From Pseudomonas sp. HR96 (GTDB lineage Bacteria > Pseudomonadota > Gammaproteobacteria > Pseudomonadales > Pseudomonadaceae): a stretch of DNA of 64,000 nt. This document shows positions 25,593 through 34,019 of the stretch, one piece after another. The stretch lies in the NCBI RefSeq assembly GCF_034059295.1, contig NZ_CP139141.1:4695001-4759000 (forward strand). Reading direction: 5' to 3'. Below the pieces are notes generated by a model. That model had not been told where the DNA came from. It worked only from the letters and a program-made list of their open reading frames with translations, and searched no databases. Every line of letters begins with the position of its first letter. The first letter of the stretch is position 1. The translations under genes and the position numbers were made by a program.

Positions 25593-26450
25593 ATGCATTG
25601 CAGAAAAAGCCTGACCCGTACCTTGCTGGCCGGCGCCGCCTTGACCGGCAGCCTGCTGTTCGCCCACCTCGCCAGTGCCAAGCCATGGACCTCGGTGCTG
25701 GTGGCCACAGAGGGCGCCTACGAGCCGTGGAACACTACCCTGGCCAACGGCGAGATCGCCGGCTTCGAGCCCGAACTGCTCAAGGACCTGTGCGGCCGTA
25801 TGCAGATGCAATGCACGCTGCAGGCCCAGGACTGGGACGGCATGATCGCCGGGCTCAATGCCGGCAAGTTCGACGTGATGATGGATGCCATCGTGGTCAC
25901 TCCGGACCGCGAGAAGGTCATCGCCTTCGGCAAGCCCTACGCAGCGACCCAGGGGGTGTTCGTCAGTGCCGACCAAGGCTTGATCGCCAGCCTGCCGAGC
26001 AATCAGATCATCAAACTCAGCGGCGATCAGAAGGCCGACCAGACGGTGATCGACAGCCTCAAGCCGATGCTCAAGGGCAAGACCATCGGCATCCAGTCGG
26101 GCACCGCCTACACCGATTTCATCGAAACCAACTTCAAGGACATCGCGACGATTCGCGAATACAAGAAGTCCGGCGAGCACGTCATGGACCTGACCGCCGG
26201 GCGCATCGACTTTGCCTTCGACGACGTGACCTTCTTTACCTCGGTGCTGGAAAAGCCAGAGAACACTTCGGTGCACATGGTCGGGCCCAAGATCGGCGGG
26301 CCGATCTGGGGGCCGGGCGAGGCGCTGGCGTTCCGCCAGGGCGATCAGGACCTCAAGGCCAGGTTCGACCAGGCGCTGAACGCGGCCCTGGCCGACGGCA
26401 CCGTGAGGAAACTCTCGCAGAAGTGGTTCAAGGCGGATATTACGCCGTGA
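25593..26450 (+). CDS. ABC transporter periplasmic substrate-binding protein, polar/cationic amino acid type (family 3)
   Basis: A 285-aa secreted binding protein. The signal peptide is residues 1 to about 29 (HCRKSLTRTLLAGAALTGSL..., cleaved after LASA). The family-3 solute-binding fold is shown by VLVATEGAYEPWN, GFEPELLKDLC, WDGMIAGLNAGKFDVMMDAI, the cluster KTIGIQSGTAYTDFI and the C-terminal LSQKWFKADITP. It resembles lysine/arginine/ornithine or opine binders. No permease or ATPase genes are adjacent, so it may use shared membrane components or work as a sensor partner. ATG at 25593 with GGGGAAA upstream; it lies in the same direction as the 2OG oxygenase, probably co-transcribed. Confidence 0.87.
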   Translation: MHCRKSLTRTLLAGAALTGSLLFAHLASAKPWTSVLVATEGAYEPWNTTLANGEIAGFEPELLKDLCGRMQMQCTLQAQDWDGMIAGLNAGKFDVMMDAIVVTPDREKVIAFGKPYAATQGVFVSADQGLIASLPSNQIIKLSGDQKADQTVIDSLKPMLKGKTIGIQSGTAYTDFIETNFKDIATIREYKKSGEHVMDLTAGRIDFAFDDVTFFTSVLEKPENTSVHMVGPKIGGPIWGPGEALAFRQGDQDLKARFDQALNAALADGTVRKLSQKWFKADITP

Positions 26451-26478
26451 AGGGGGCGCCCTCCCCGACCTGCCGCGT

Positions 26479-26808
26479 CTAGCGCCGCGCCAGCTCGTGC
26501 TTGATGCAGCCATCGTAGTAGGCCCGCTTGACGGCCAAAGGCCCCAGGCGGCTCTTGCTGTGATAGGTCTGGTCGGTGATGCCCAGGGCCATCTTGCGCA
26601 TCCAGCCTTAGGAGTAATGGCGGGTCTGAATCTTCTTGTGGGCGCTCCACAGGCTCACGCCCGCCAGTTTGGACTGCTGCGCGCCGCGCGCCGTCTCGGC
26701 GCCCCATTTGCACATCTGCAGATCCTTGGGGCGCAGATCACGCGCCTGCACGGCGTCCGCGCCCGCTGCCAGCAACAGCCCTGCCACTACAGTCGTCATC
26801 CACCGCAT
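26479..26808 (-). pseudogene. Small secreted protein gene interrupted by an in-frame TAA
   Basis: Reading on the minus strand from the ATG at 26808 gives a signal peptide (MRWMTTVVAGLLLAAGADAV), then LRPKDLQMCKWGAETARG, AGVSLWSAHKKIQTRHYS, then TAA (26608-26610), then GWMRKMALGITDQTYHS and AYYDGCIKHELARR ending in TAG at 26479. The frame and composition continue smoothly across the TAA, with a second cysteine after it. The gene therefore looks like an intact ORF of about 109 codons broken by one nonsense substitution. It may be a pseudogene, strain-specific truncation or sequencing error. Function unknown; predicted periplasmic. Confidence 0.7.
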
Positions 26809-26907
26809 ACCGCACCCATAAGCCATCATATTGAATCGAAATATTACCGAAATTCAACAGGTTGAAGGGGCCATCATTGAGCCCCTACGGATGGCGTCGG
26901 TGGACGG

Positions 26908-27666
26908 TCAGGACTGTTTGCTGTCCTGCCCCCCCGCGCGGCGGGCGGACATTTCGCGCGAGACGATCGGGATGATGCGCACCAGGTCGACCACATAACG
27001 CTTGGCCAGGCGCTGCGGCTCGCTGAGGATACGATGGGCCCACTCCAGCGAGAGCTTCTGCACCCACTCCGGAGCACGCTTGACCTTGCCCGAGACGAAG
27101 TTCAGCGAAGCGCCGGCGCACAGGCCCATGCCCACCGCGCCGCCGCGCTCCATGACCTTGAGCGCCAGTTCTTCCTGGCGTGGCGCGCCAACCGAGTAGA
27201 TGATCAGGCGAGCCGGGTGGGCGATCACGTAATCCACGGTCTTTTCGACCTCGGCCGGTTGCTTGATGAAGCCCATCGGCGGGTTGTAATGGTTGAAGCG
27301 GATGGCCGGGTACTTGGCACGCAGGCTGTCCATGACCTCGTCTTCGCAACCGATCACGGTGATCGGCCAGGCCTGCTGCTGGGCCACGTCGAGCATGGCC
27401 ACGGTCAGGGTACTGCCGGGGATTACCTCGGAAATGTTGGCGCCCAGCTTGTTCATCCACGGCAGCAGGATTCGGCTGTCGCAGATACGGAAGGTCGCAT
27501 TCTGGTAGGCGGCGATCAGCCCCTGGTGGCGGTCGTGCTCAAGCATGACCACGTGGTTGACGTTGGCGGTGACCACGTAGCCATAGGGGCCACGGCTCAG
27601 CACTTCGAGTTCCTTGACGAACTCGGGCAAAGTGCCTGTGTACAAATCGATACCGAAAACTTTCAT
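26908..27666 (-). CDS. WecG/TagA/CpsF-family glycosyltransferase
   Basis: A 252-aa glycosyltransferase of the WecG/TagA/CpsF type, enzymes that add a sugar to lipid-linked intermediates of cell-surface polymers. Visible family segments are YVVTANVNHVVMLEHD (the T-x-N-x-x-H core), ICDSRILLPWM, VIPGSTLTVAML, YNPPMGF, SVGAPRQEELALK and GLCAGASLNFVSGKVKRAPEW with LEWAHRILSEPQRLAKRY. Length is typical. ATG 27666 has AAGGA upstream; an earlier ATG at 27690 is possible. There are no other polysaccharide genes next to it and 513 nt of non-coding DNA lies upstream, so its acceptor pathway is unknown. Confidence 0.88.
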   Translation of the reverse strand: MKVFGIDLYTGTLPEFVKELEVLSRGPYGYVVTANVNHVVMLEHDRHQGLIAAYQNATFRICDSRILLPWMNKLGANISEVIPGSTLTVAMLDVAQQQAWPITVIGCEDEVMDSLRAKYPAIRFNHYNPPMGFIKQPAEVEKTVDYVIAHPARLIIYSVGAPRQEELALKVMERGGAVGMGLCAGASLNFVSGKVKRAPEWVQKLSLEWAHRILSEPQRLAKRYVVDLVRIIPIVSREMSARRAGGQDSKQS

Positions 27667-28179
27667 TGGCCAGTCCTTGAATCGCATCATCGAGTTGCCG
27701 CCTGCCCGTTGACTCAGGACAGTGGCACGCCGTCACGAACTCGCCCGCGGGCGATCAGTGGGAAACTGCACGGGCGGCCCTTGGGGCCCCAGTTGCAATT
27801 TCGGGCTTGTGTTTCGCTTAGGCTTATGCCCGGAGCCGGGCGTAGTACGCGTGTCTGCGCCGCCTCTACTGACGCCGCCTCTACAGACCCTGTATCGGCC
27901 AATTTGTTGCCGACTGCAGCCTATATCGTTGCGGTTTTTTTTCGCCAGAGAGAGCTGGGGGGGCTTCCATCGCCCTTGTCGTGCGCCACTGCGAGTGGTG
28001 CACTTATATCATTTAGCCACTACTGCAGGAAAGTGCTGCCCATCCAGTCTACTCCAGCACCGGAAAGAGTGAGCATTGTCTGTTACAACTTGACCGCGAG
28101 CTAGAGCGGTCGGCGCGCCGATCGTCGGGCAGCGCGGCGACCAGTGGCCTTGCCTGGTGCCGCCGCTGCCCCTGCGGTG
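27667..28179. other. 513-nt intergenic region with a 15-nt tandem repeat and an inverted repeat
   Basis: No convincing coding frame. It contains a 15-nt near-perfect tandem duplication CGCCGCCTCTAC(TGA/AGA) at 27858-27887, a GCCCGG-AG-CCGGGC hairpin at 27828-27841, a T8 run near 27937, and a 10-bp inverted repeat GTGCGCCACT/AGTGGTGCAC at 27981-28003 (one wobble). It must hold the promoter of the WecG-type gene; nothing else can be assigned. Confidence 0.6.
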
Positions 28180-29811
28180 CTAGACCTTGAAGCGCATCAC
28201 CACCTGATTGAGGCCAACTGCCAGCTGCGACAACTCGCCGCTGGCGGCGGAGGTCTGGTGGGCACCGGCAGCGGTCTGGGTCGACAGGTCGCGAATGCTG
28301 GTCAGGTTGCGGTCCACTTCACGGGCCACCTGAGCCTGCTGCTCGGTGGCCGTGGCGATGCTGGTGTTGCGTTCGTTGATCTGCACGATGGCAGCGGTGA
28401 TCTCGGCCAGGGCCTGGCCGGCGGCTGCCGCCACATCGAGGCTGGCGCGGGCCCGCTCGCTGCTGGTGCCCATGGCGCTGACCGCCTTGCTGGCGCCGCC
28501 CTGGATCGAGCTGATCATCTTCTCGATCTCTGCGGTGGACTGCTGTGTACGATGCGCCAACGCCCGCACCTCGTCGGCGACCACGGCAAAGCCTCGGCCC
28601 GCTTCGCCGGCACGGGCGGCTTCGATGGCGGCGTTGAGCGCCAGCAGATTGGTCTGCTCGGCGATGCCGCGGATCACATCGAGAACGCCGCTGATGCCCT
28701 GCACCTGTACGGCCAGGCCGTCGATCTCGTCGGCGGTCACGCCCACGGCCGTGTGCAGCTCGGTAATCACCTGCACTGTCTCCTGCACGCGCTGGCTGCC
28801 ATGCTCGGCCGACTGGCTGGAGTCACGGGCCGCCGTGGAGGCCAGGGCGGCGTTGCGCGCCACTTCCTCGACCGCCGCGCTCATCTGGTTGATGGCGGTG
28901 GCGGCCTGGTTGATTTCGTCGTTCTGGCGCTGAATGCCGCGCATCGCGTCTTCGGTGACGGCGGTCATTTCCTCGGAGGTGGAGGCAAGTTGGTTGGACG
29001 AGTCGCCCAGCTCGCCCAGGGTGCGCCGCAGGTTCTGCTGCATCAAGGCCAGCGCTGCCAGCAGGCGAGCCGGCTCGTCGCGGCCCCGCTGGTCGATGCT
29101 ATGGCTGAAGTCGTTGCGGGCGATCTGTTCAGCCACGGCCAGCGCGTCGGCAATCGGCGCGGTCAGGCTGCGGGTGAACAACCCGGCCAGCAGCAGGGTC
29201 GCGGCCAGGGCCACCACCACGGCGGCGATGGTGACGTTGCGTGACTGCTGGTAGGTCTGGTCGGCGGCCGCGGCCGAGCGTTCGACCTTGCCGTCGGCAA
29301 GGTCGCCGATGGTGGCGATCTCCTGGGCCAGTTTTTCTGCGGCCTGGGTCATTTCACCGCTGGCCGACGTCAGGCTACTGACCAATTCAGTGCGCTTGTT
29401 TTCCACGGCATCGAGAAAGCGCGCGTGCACTGCCAGGTAGGCGCTCAGATCGCGTTGCATGTCGCTGAACACCTGCTTGCCCTGGTCGCTGACCAGCAAC
29501 GGCTGCAACTGCCGGACATCGGTGTCCAGGCCCGCACGCGCTTGCGCGATGCGCTGCTGGGCCATATTGGAAGTGGCCGTATCCTGGGCGTTGCGCAGGT
29601 TGCCGTTGTACAGGCGGATGCTCAACAGGTCGTTCTTGATCTGACCGATGGCGCGCACGGTGGGCAGCACGTTGTTCTGGATCTCCTCGCGCGACGCTTT
29701 CAAGTCGGCTGACTGCAGCAGCGAAAACACGCCGAGCGCCGCCACCAGCAAGGCGAAAAAACCAAAACACAGCAATGAGCGAGGAGCAATATTCAGCGAT
29801 CTGAGGTTCAT
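28180..29811 (-). CDS. Methyl-accepting chemotaxis protein (4HB-type periplasmic domain)
   Basis: A 543-aa transmembrane chemoreceptor. TM1 is about residues 10-30 ([20 protein letters not shown]), followed by an all-helical periplasmic domain of about 150 residues of four-helix-bundle type, TM2 near 193-215 ([20 protein letters not shown]), HAMP, and a signalling domain with tip [21 protein letters not shown]. There is no C-terminal CheR-docking pentapeptide (it ends QVVMRFKV). I used the ATG at 29811, which has GGAAGG upstream. Ligand unknown. Single-gene unit on the minus strand. Confidence 0.92.
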   Translation of the reverse strand: MNLRSLNIAPRSLLCFGFFALLVAALGVFSLLQSADLKASREEIQNNVLPTVRAIGQIKNDLLSIRLYNGNLRNAQDTATSNMAQQRIAQARAGLDTDVRQLQPLLVSDQGKQVFSDMQRDLSAYLAVHARFLDAVENKRTELVSSLTSASGEMTQAAEKLAQEIATIGDLADGKVERSAAAADQTYQQSRNVTIAAVVVALAATLLLAGLFTRSLTAPIADALAVAEQIARNDFSHSIDQRGRDEPARLLAALALMQQNLRRTLGELGDSSNQLASTSEEMTAVTEDAMRGIQRQNDEINQAATAINQMSAAVEEVARNAALASTAARDSSQSAEHGSQRVQETVQVITELHTAVGVTADEIDGLAVQVQGISGVLDVIRGIAEQTNLLALNAAIEAARAGEAGRGFAVVADEVRALAHRTQQSTAEIEKMISSIQGGASKAVSAMGTSSERARASLDVAAAAGQALAEITAAIVQINERNTSIATATEQQAQVAREVDRNLTSIRDLSTQTAAGAHQTSAASGELSQLAVGLNQVVMRFKV

Positions 29812-30047
29812 GCGAGCCTTCCGGCAGTTGAAAGTGGATATCCGCCTTATCGTCAAAAATCGTTTCAGCTTTAATCGCCCAACGTCTTGTCTGCTGAATG
29901 GTACCGGTTACAGAGCCTACCCTAGAGCCGTTGCCATCATTGAGCTAGTATCTGCCATGGAAGCGTTCCATCGTCCCGAAAGAACGTCTGAATCAGCGTG
30001 CGGTCATCAGGTAATGGACGATTCGATGATCGTTGAGGAGAACCCCC

Positions 30048-30311
30048 ATGCAGGAACGACACTCGCTGCCAGCGATGCTCGACAAGCTGTACGAAAACCA
30101 GCTGGCCCTGGCGGCCGCCGTCGAGGAGCTGGCGTTGTGGATCGAAGTACGCGCCGACGATGCCGACGTCGCCGGCAACGTGCGCAGCGCGCTGGACACC
30201 CTCGACCGCAATGCCGATTTCATAAACGGCACCATTGCCCAGTTGCGAGCGGAAGTCGTGGTGCAGCATCAGGTGGAAGCGGCCAGCCGTTCAGAGCCCA
30301 CTCCACTTTAG
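30048..30311 (+). CDS. Small conserved hypothetical protein
   Basis: An 87-aa soluble protein starting MQERHSLPAMLDKLYENQLAL with a strong GAGGAG before the ATG at 30048. It is predicted mostly helical with heptad-like leucines (LALAAAVEELALWIEV, VRSALDTLDRNADFINGTI), suggesting a short coiled coil. I do not recognise a named family. It is divergent from the 4HB chemoreceptor and convergent with the glycerophosphodiesterase gene. Coding potential is supported by the ribosome site and GC3-rich codon use. Confidence 0.75.
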   Translation: MQERHSLPAMLDKLYENQLALAAAVEELALWIEVRADDADVAGNVRSALDTLDRNADFINGTIAQLRAEVVVQHQVEAASRSEPTPL

Positions 30312-30347
30312 TGAGGGGTAGCTGGAGTCAGGGGTAGCCGGGCGGGA

Positions 30348-31436
30348 TCAAAACCCTTCGCGCACCAATATCTGCTCGATGCTGCTCCTGGCCGGTCGCC
30401 CGTAGAACTTCAGCAGTTCGGCCGTGCGGTTGGTGAAAATGCCGTCCACGCCGGCGTCACTGACTTTCTGGAAATCCACCGGGTCGTCCACGGTATACAC
30501 GTGCACCAGTAGCCCCTTGTCGTGGCTGAGCTGGTTCATCCAGGGTTGCACCAGGTCCATGTAGCTCTGCTCGCCGCCGTGGGTCAGCGCGGCTGAAGGG
30601 CCGGTGGCCACCGCGCCGCCGGCCTTGGCGATGTCCAGCCAGCGCTCGAACTCGGCGCGGTCCCTGGGTTGCTGCCTGGCATACCAGGCGGCCTTGTCCG
30701 GCTCACCGGAATCGGCGAAGGCGACGCTGGACTGCGGCTCGATGCTGCCAGCACCGACCCACAGCAGCAGCACCTTGGGCACGTGGGGCATCTCTTTGTT
30801 CAGCAGCACCAGGCTGTCCTTGTCGAAGGTCTGCAACACCACCTTGTGCTCCCCTTGCAGCCAGCCACGGGCCTTGAGCACATGCTTAAGGTCGCGCTCG
30901 ATGCCGGGAAACTGCTGCGGCACCTTGGTTTCGATGTACAGCCCGGGGCGGTGCGCCGGGTTGGCTTCGGCGATGTCGATCACCTGGTCGAGGGTCAGTA
31001 TGTGCAGTTTGCCGTAGCTGTCGCGCGCGCGGGCCGGGTAGGCCTGGTTGAACCAGCTGCCGGCGTCGAGGGTTTTCAGCTCGGCCAGGGTGAAGTCGCT
31101 GATTGGCTTGTCCTTGCGCTCAGGGAATTTGCGCGCCACGTCGGTGGTACGTTGCAGGGTGTCGTCATGCATGACGATCAGCACGCCGTCGCGGGTGCGT
31201 TGCAGGTCCATTTCCAGATAGTCGGCGCCCAGCTCGCGCGCCAGCACGTAGGACGCGCGGGTGGATTCCGGAGCGTCGAAGGAAGCACCACGATGGGCAA
31301 TGACCGCCGGACGCGGGATGCCGGCGCGCTCGGCCAGTACCGCAGGGTCTTCGGCCCGAGCCATGCCCTCGGCGCCCACCAGCAGCCAGGCGGCGATGAT
31401 GCCTTGAGACAGATGCTTGCTCCACTGTGCCGACAT
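30348..31436 (-). CDS. glpQ: Periplasmic glycerophosphodiester phosphodiesterase
   Basis: A 362-aa secreted enzyme that cleaves glycerophosphodiesters to sn-glycerol-3-phosphate and an alcohol. The signal peptide ends near residue 28 (...GAEGMARA|ED). The GDPD TIM-barrel marks are AVIAHRGASFDAPESTRASY (catalytic HRG), LEMDLQRTRDGVLIVMHDDTL (metal ligands E, D and catalytic H) and YIETKVP. The C-terminus VHVYTVDDPVDFQKVSDAGVDGIFTNR is typical. No glp transport genes adjoin. The symbol reflects similarity to periplasmic GlpQ, but other periplasmic GDPD paralogues exist. Confidence 0.88.
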   Translation of the reverse strand: MSAQWSKHLSQGIIAAWLLVGAEGMARAEDPAVLAERAGIPRPAVIAHRGASFDAPESTRASYVLARELGADYLEMDLQRTRDGVLIVMHDDTLQRTTDVARKFPERKDKPISDFTLAELKTLDAGSWFNQAYPARARDSYGKLHILTLDQVIDIAEANPAHRPGLYIETKVPQQFPGIERDLKHVLKARGWLQGEHKVVLQTFDKDSLVLLNKEMPHVPKVLLLWVGAGSIEPQSSVAFADSGEPDKAAWYARQQPRDRAEFERWLDIAKAGGAVATGPSAALTHGGEQSYMDLVQPWMNQLSHDKGLLVHVYTVDDPVDFQKVSDAGVDGIFTNRTAELLKFYGRPARSSIEQILVREGF

Positions 31437-31571
31437 GCCAACTCCTTGAATGAATGATCGTCAGCGCCACCTGCGCGCCGTTGCCAAGGATAGTCGCCGC
31501 TGCGCATGACAGCGGTATGTCCCGTGCTAAAGTCGCCGCCTGAATGATTGCCGGATATTTGAATCGCACCT

Positions 31572-32588
31572 ATGGATCTCGATCAACTGGATGCCCGCCT
31601 CCCCGATTGGCGCGACCTGGCCCCGACGCAACCCTGCACCGGCCTGCTGCTGGGCAATGGCGCCAGCCGCGCGATCTGGCGCAACTTCGCCTACGACTCG
31701 CTGTTCGAGCGCGCGCAGAAGGTACGCAACAAACCGCTGGGGCAAACCGACCTGGCGCTGTTCCGCTCCCTGGCCACGCAAAGCTTCGAGCAGGTCCTGA
31801 CCAGCCTCAAGAGCACAGTGCGGGTCAACGCCGCGCTGGCCATCAGCTCGACCTCGCCGCTGAACCGCTACTACGCGATCAAGGAAGCGCTGATCCACGC
31901 CATGCGCAGCGTGCACATCCCTTTTCAGCAGGTGCCGGTCAACACATTGGCCGTCATCAATCGAGAATTGCGCCGCTACCCCACGGTGTATTCGAGCAAT
32001 TACGACCTGCTCTGCCATTGGGCCGTGCAGCACGAGCCTGGCGGCTTTGCCGACCTGTTCAATGGCGATGACGGCTTCGACCTGCGTGCATTGCCCGGCG
32101 CCGGCCACCGGGTGCTTTACCTGCACGGCGCCTTGCACCTGCTCAAGAACGCCGACGCCAGCAGCCGGCAACGCCTGGCCACCGGCAGCGCCCTGCTCGA
32201 CGGTTTCGCCGTCAACCAGCCGGGCGACGTGCCGTTATTCGTCAGCGAGGGCGCCAGCGAAGACAAGCTGCGCAGCATCCGCAGCAACGATTACCTCAAT
32301 TGGTGTCATGGCCAGCTGGCCAGCCATGTCGGCGGCCTGTGCATCCTGGGGCACAAGCTCAATGCCGAGGATGCCCACCTGATCGACGCCCTGCGCCGGG
32401 CGGCGCCTACCTGGCTGGCCATCGGCATCTTCCCGCTCAGCGATGCCTGGGTGGTCAGCCAGAAGCGTCACTACGCGACCTTGTTCGAAGGCCTGCCGAT
32501 GTCGTTTTTCGATGCCACCAGCCATGGGCTGTGCCGCCCGGAGCTGAATGTTCCGGTGCCGGCGGTGGTGGGCAGGAAGCGGCGCTAG
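31572..32588 (+). CDS. DUF4917 family protein (SIR2-like fold suspected)
   Basis: A 338-aa cytoplasmic protein without signal or membrane segments. The N-terminal TGLLLGNGASRAIW resembles a nucleotide-binding G-x-G-x-S motif; YPTVYSSNYDLLCHWAV, RVLYLHGALHLLKN and LCILGHKLNAEDAHLIDALRR are spaced like the conserved blocks of SIR2-type NAD-binding proteins. I recognise it as DUF4917. Function is unknown; the SIR2 relation is inferred from motif order. It is a single gene convergent with a methyltransferase gene (12 nt apart) and not next to any recognisable defence gene. Confidence 0.75.
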   Translation: MDLDQLDARLPDWRDLAPTQPCTGLLLGNGASRAIWRNFAYDSLFERAQKVRNKPLGQTDLALFRSLATQSFEQVLTSLKSTVRVNAALAISSTSPLNRYYAIKEALIHAMRSVHIPFQQVPVNTLAVINRELRRYPTVYSSNYDLLCHWAVQHEPGGFADLFNGDDGFDLRALPGAGHRVLYLHGALHLLKNADASSRQRLATGSALLDGFAVNQPGDVPLFVSEGASEDKLRSIRSNDYLNWCHGQLASHVGGLCILGHKLNAEDAHLIDALRRAAPTWLAIGIFPLSDAWVVSQKRHYATLFEGLPMSFFDATSHGLCRPELNVPVPAVVGRKRR

Positions 32589-32600
32589 AGGGAGCGGGTC

Positions 32601-33818
32601 TTACAACAAGCCATCGCCGCGCAACAGCACCTCCAGGCAATGCTCCCGGATGCTGTAGAACTGCTTGAGCTCCTCGATGCGCGCCAGCAGCGGCGCCCGG
32701 TCCAGCGGGCGCTGGCGCTTGACCGCGAGGATCATCTTGTTCTTGTTGGTGTGCTCCAGAGAGATGAACTCGAAGACCTTGGTCTCGTAGCCGCAGGCTT
32801 CCAGGTACAGCGCGCGCAGGCTGTCGGTGACCATCTCGGCCTGCTGGCCCAGGTGCAAGCCGTATTGCAGCATCGGCTTGAGCAATGCCGGGCTCTGGAT
32901 CTGCAGACGGATCTGCTTGTGGCAGCACGGCGAGCACATGATGATCGCAGCGCCCGTGCGGATGCCGGTATGGATGGCGTAGTCGGTAGCGATATCACAG
33001 GCATGCAAGGCGATCATCACGTCGATGGCGCTGGGCACCACCGTACGCACGTCGCCATGTTCGAAGGCCAGGCCGGGGTGGTCCAGGCGCGCCGCGGCAG
33101 CGTTGCACAGCTGGACCATGTCGGCGCGCAGCTCCACCCCGGTGACCAGGGCCTGACGCTGCAGGGTATTGCTCAGGTAATCGTGGATGGCGAAGGTCAG
33201 GTAACCCTTGCCCGAACCGAAGTCGGCGACGCGCACCGGCTGCTGTGGGTCCAGGGCGGCACCGGCGAAGGCATGGGCAAACACCTCGATGAACTTGTTG
33301 ATCTGCTTCCATTTGCGCGACATGGACGGGATCAGCTGCTGCTGCGCATCGGTCACGCCAAGGTCGCGCAGGAACGGTCGGCTCAGCTCCAGGTAACGTT
33401 TCTTTTCGCGGTCATGGGCGGCACTGGCCGGCGCCGCCGTGCCCTGCGCCAGCTCGGTGCGGTGCAGCATCGGCTTGCCCTTCTTGCTGAATTCCAGCTG
33501 CACTTCATCGGTCAGGGTGAGCAGGTGGGCGTTGCGGAAACTCTCCGGCAGCAGTGTCGCGATCAACGCCTGGGCGTCGGCCAACGGCAGGTTGCGGGTG
33601 ATGTCGCGGGTCTTGTAGCGGTAGACGAACGACAGGCAGGCCTGCTCCCTGACGGTCACCTGCTTGATGACCACCCGCTGCAGATCGACCTCGGCACCCA
33701 CGTGCCGCGCCAGCACCAGCTTGAGGAATGCATTCTGCTGCAGGCTGGTGTCAAGCATGGCCGTGAAGTCGGCAAGCGGGTCACGCAGCGCGCGGGCGGG
33801 GCTGGCGGAAACGGACAT
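32601..33818 (-). CDS. SAM-dependent methyltransferase (Methyltransf_32 type)
   Basis: A 405-aa protein. The C-terminal half is a class I methyltransferase: RVADFGSGKGYLTFAIHDYL is motif I, TGVELRADMVQ the acidic loop and VMIALHACDIATD motif IV, followed by a cysteine pair in IMCSPCCHKQI characteristic of the METTL25/GSTCD-like group. The N-terminal 150 residues carry no domain I can name (VTVREQACLSFVYRYKTRDITRN may contact RNA). Substrate unknown, possibly an RNA. Single-gene unit converging on the DUF4917 gene. Confidence 0.85.
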   Translation of the reverse strand: MSVSASPARALRDPLADFTAMLDTSLQQNAFLKLVLARHVGAEVDLQRVVIKQVTVREQACLSFVYRYKTRDITRNLPLADAQALIATLLPESFRNAHLLTLTDEVQLEFSKKGKPMLHRTELAQGTAAPASAAHDREKKRYLELSRPFLRDLGVTDAQQQLIPSMSRKWKQINKFIEVFAHAFAGAALDPQQPVRVADFGSGKGYLTFAIHDYLSNTLQRQALVTGVELRADMVQLCNAAAARLDHPGLAFEHGDVRTVVPSAIDVMIALHACDIATDYAIHTGIRTGAAIIMCSPCCHKQIRLQIQSPALLKPMLQYGLHLGQQAEMVTDSLRALYLEACGYETKVFEFISLEHTNKNKMILAVKRQRPLDRAPLLARIEELKQFYSIREHCLEVLLRGDGLL

Positions 33819-34019
33819 CGAGCGGGAACCTCAAGACGGGGAAAGCGCGCAGTTTACGGCATTGCTCGCACCCTGCCGGGCAAATTCGACGGACGCCGCC
33901 GAGGCTCGGGCTGGATTGAAACGGCGCGATAGGCTAAAAGAGGCGCTGCAAAAATTATTACAAAATGCCGTTCAATCATTTTTTTGGTGATGCTGTCGCC
34001 GGCTTAGAGAAAACTATCA

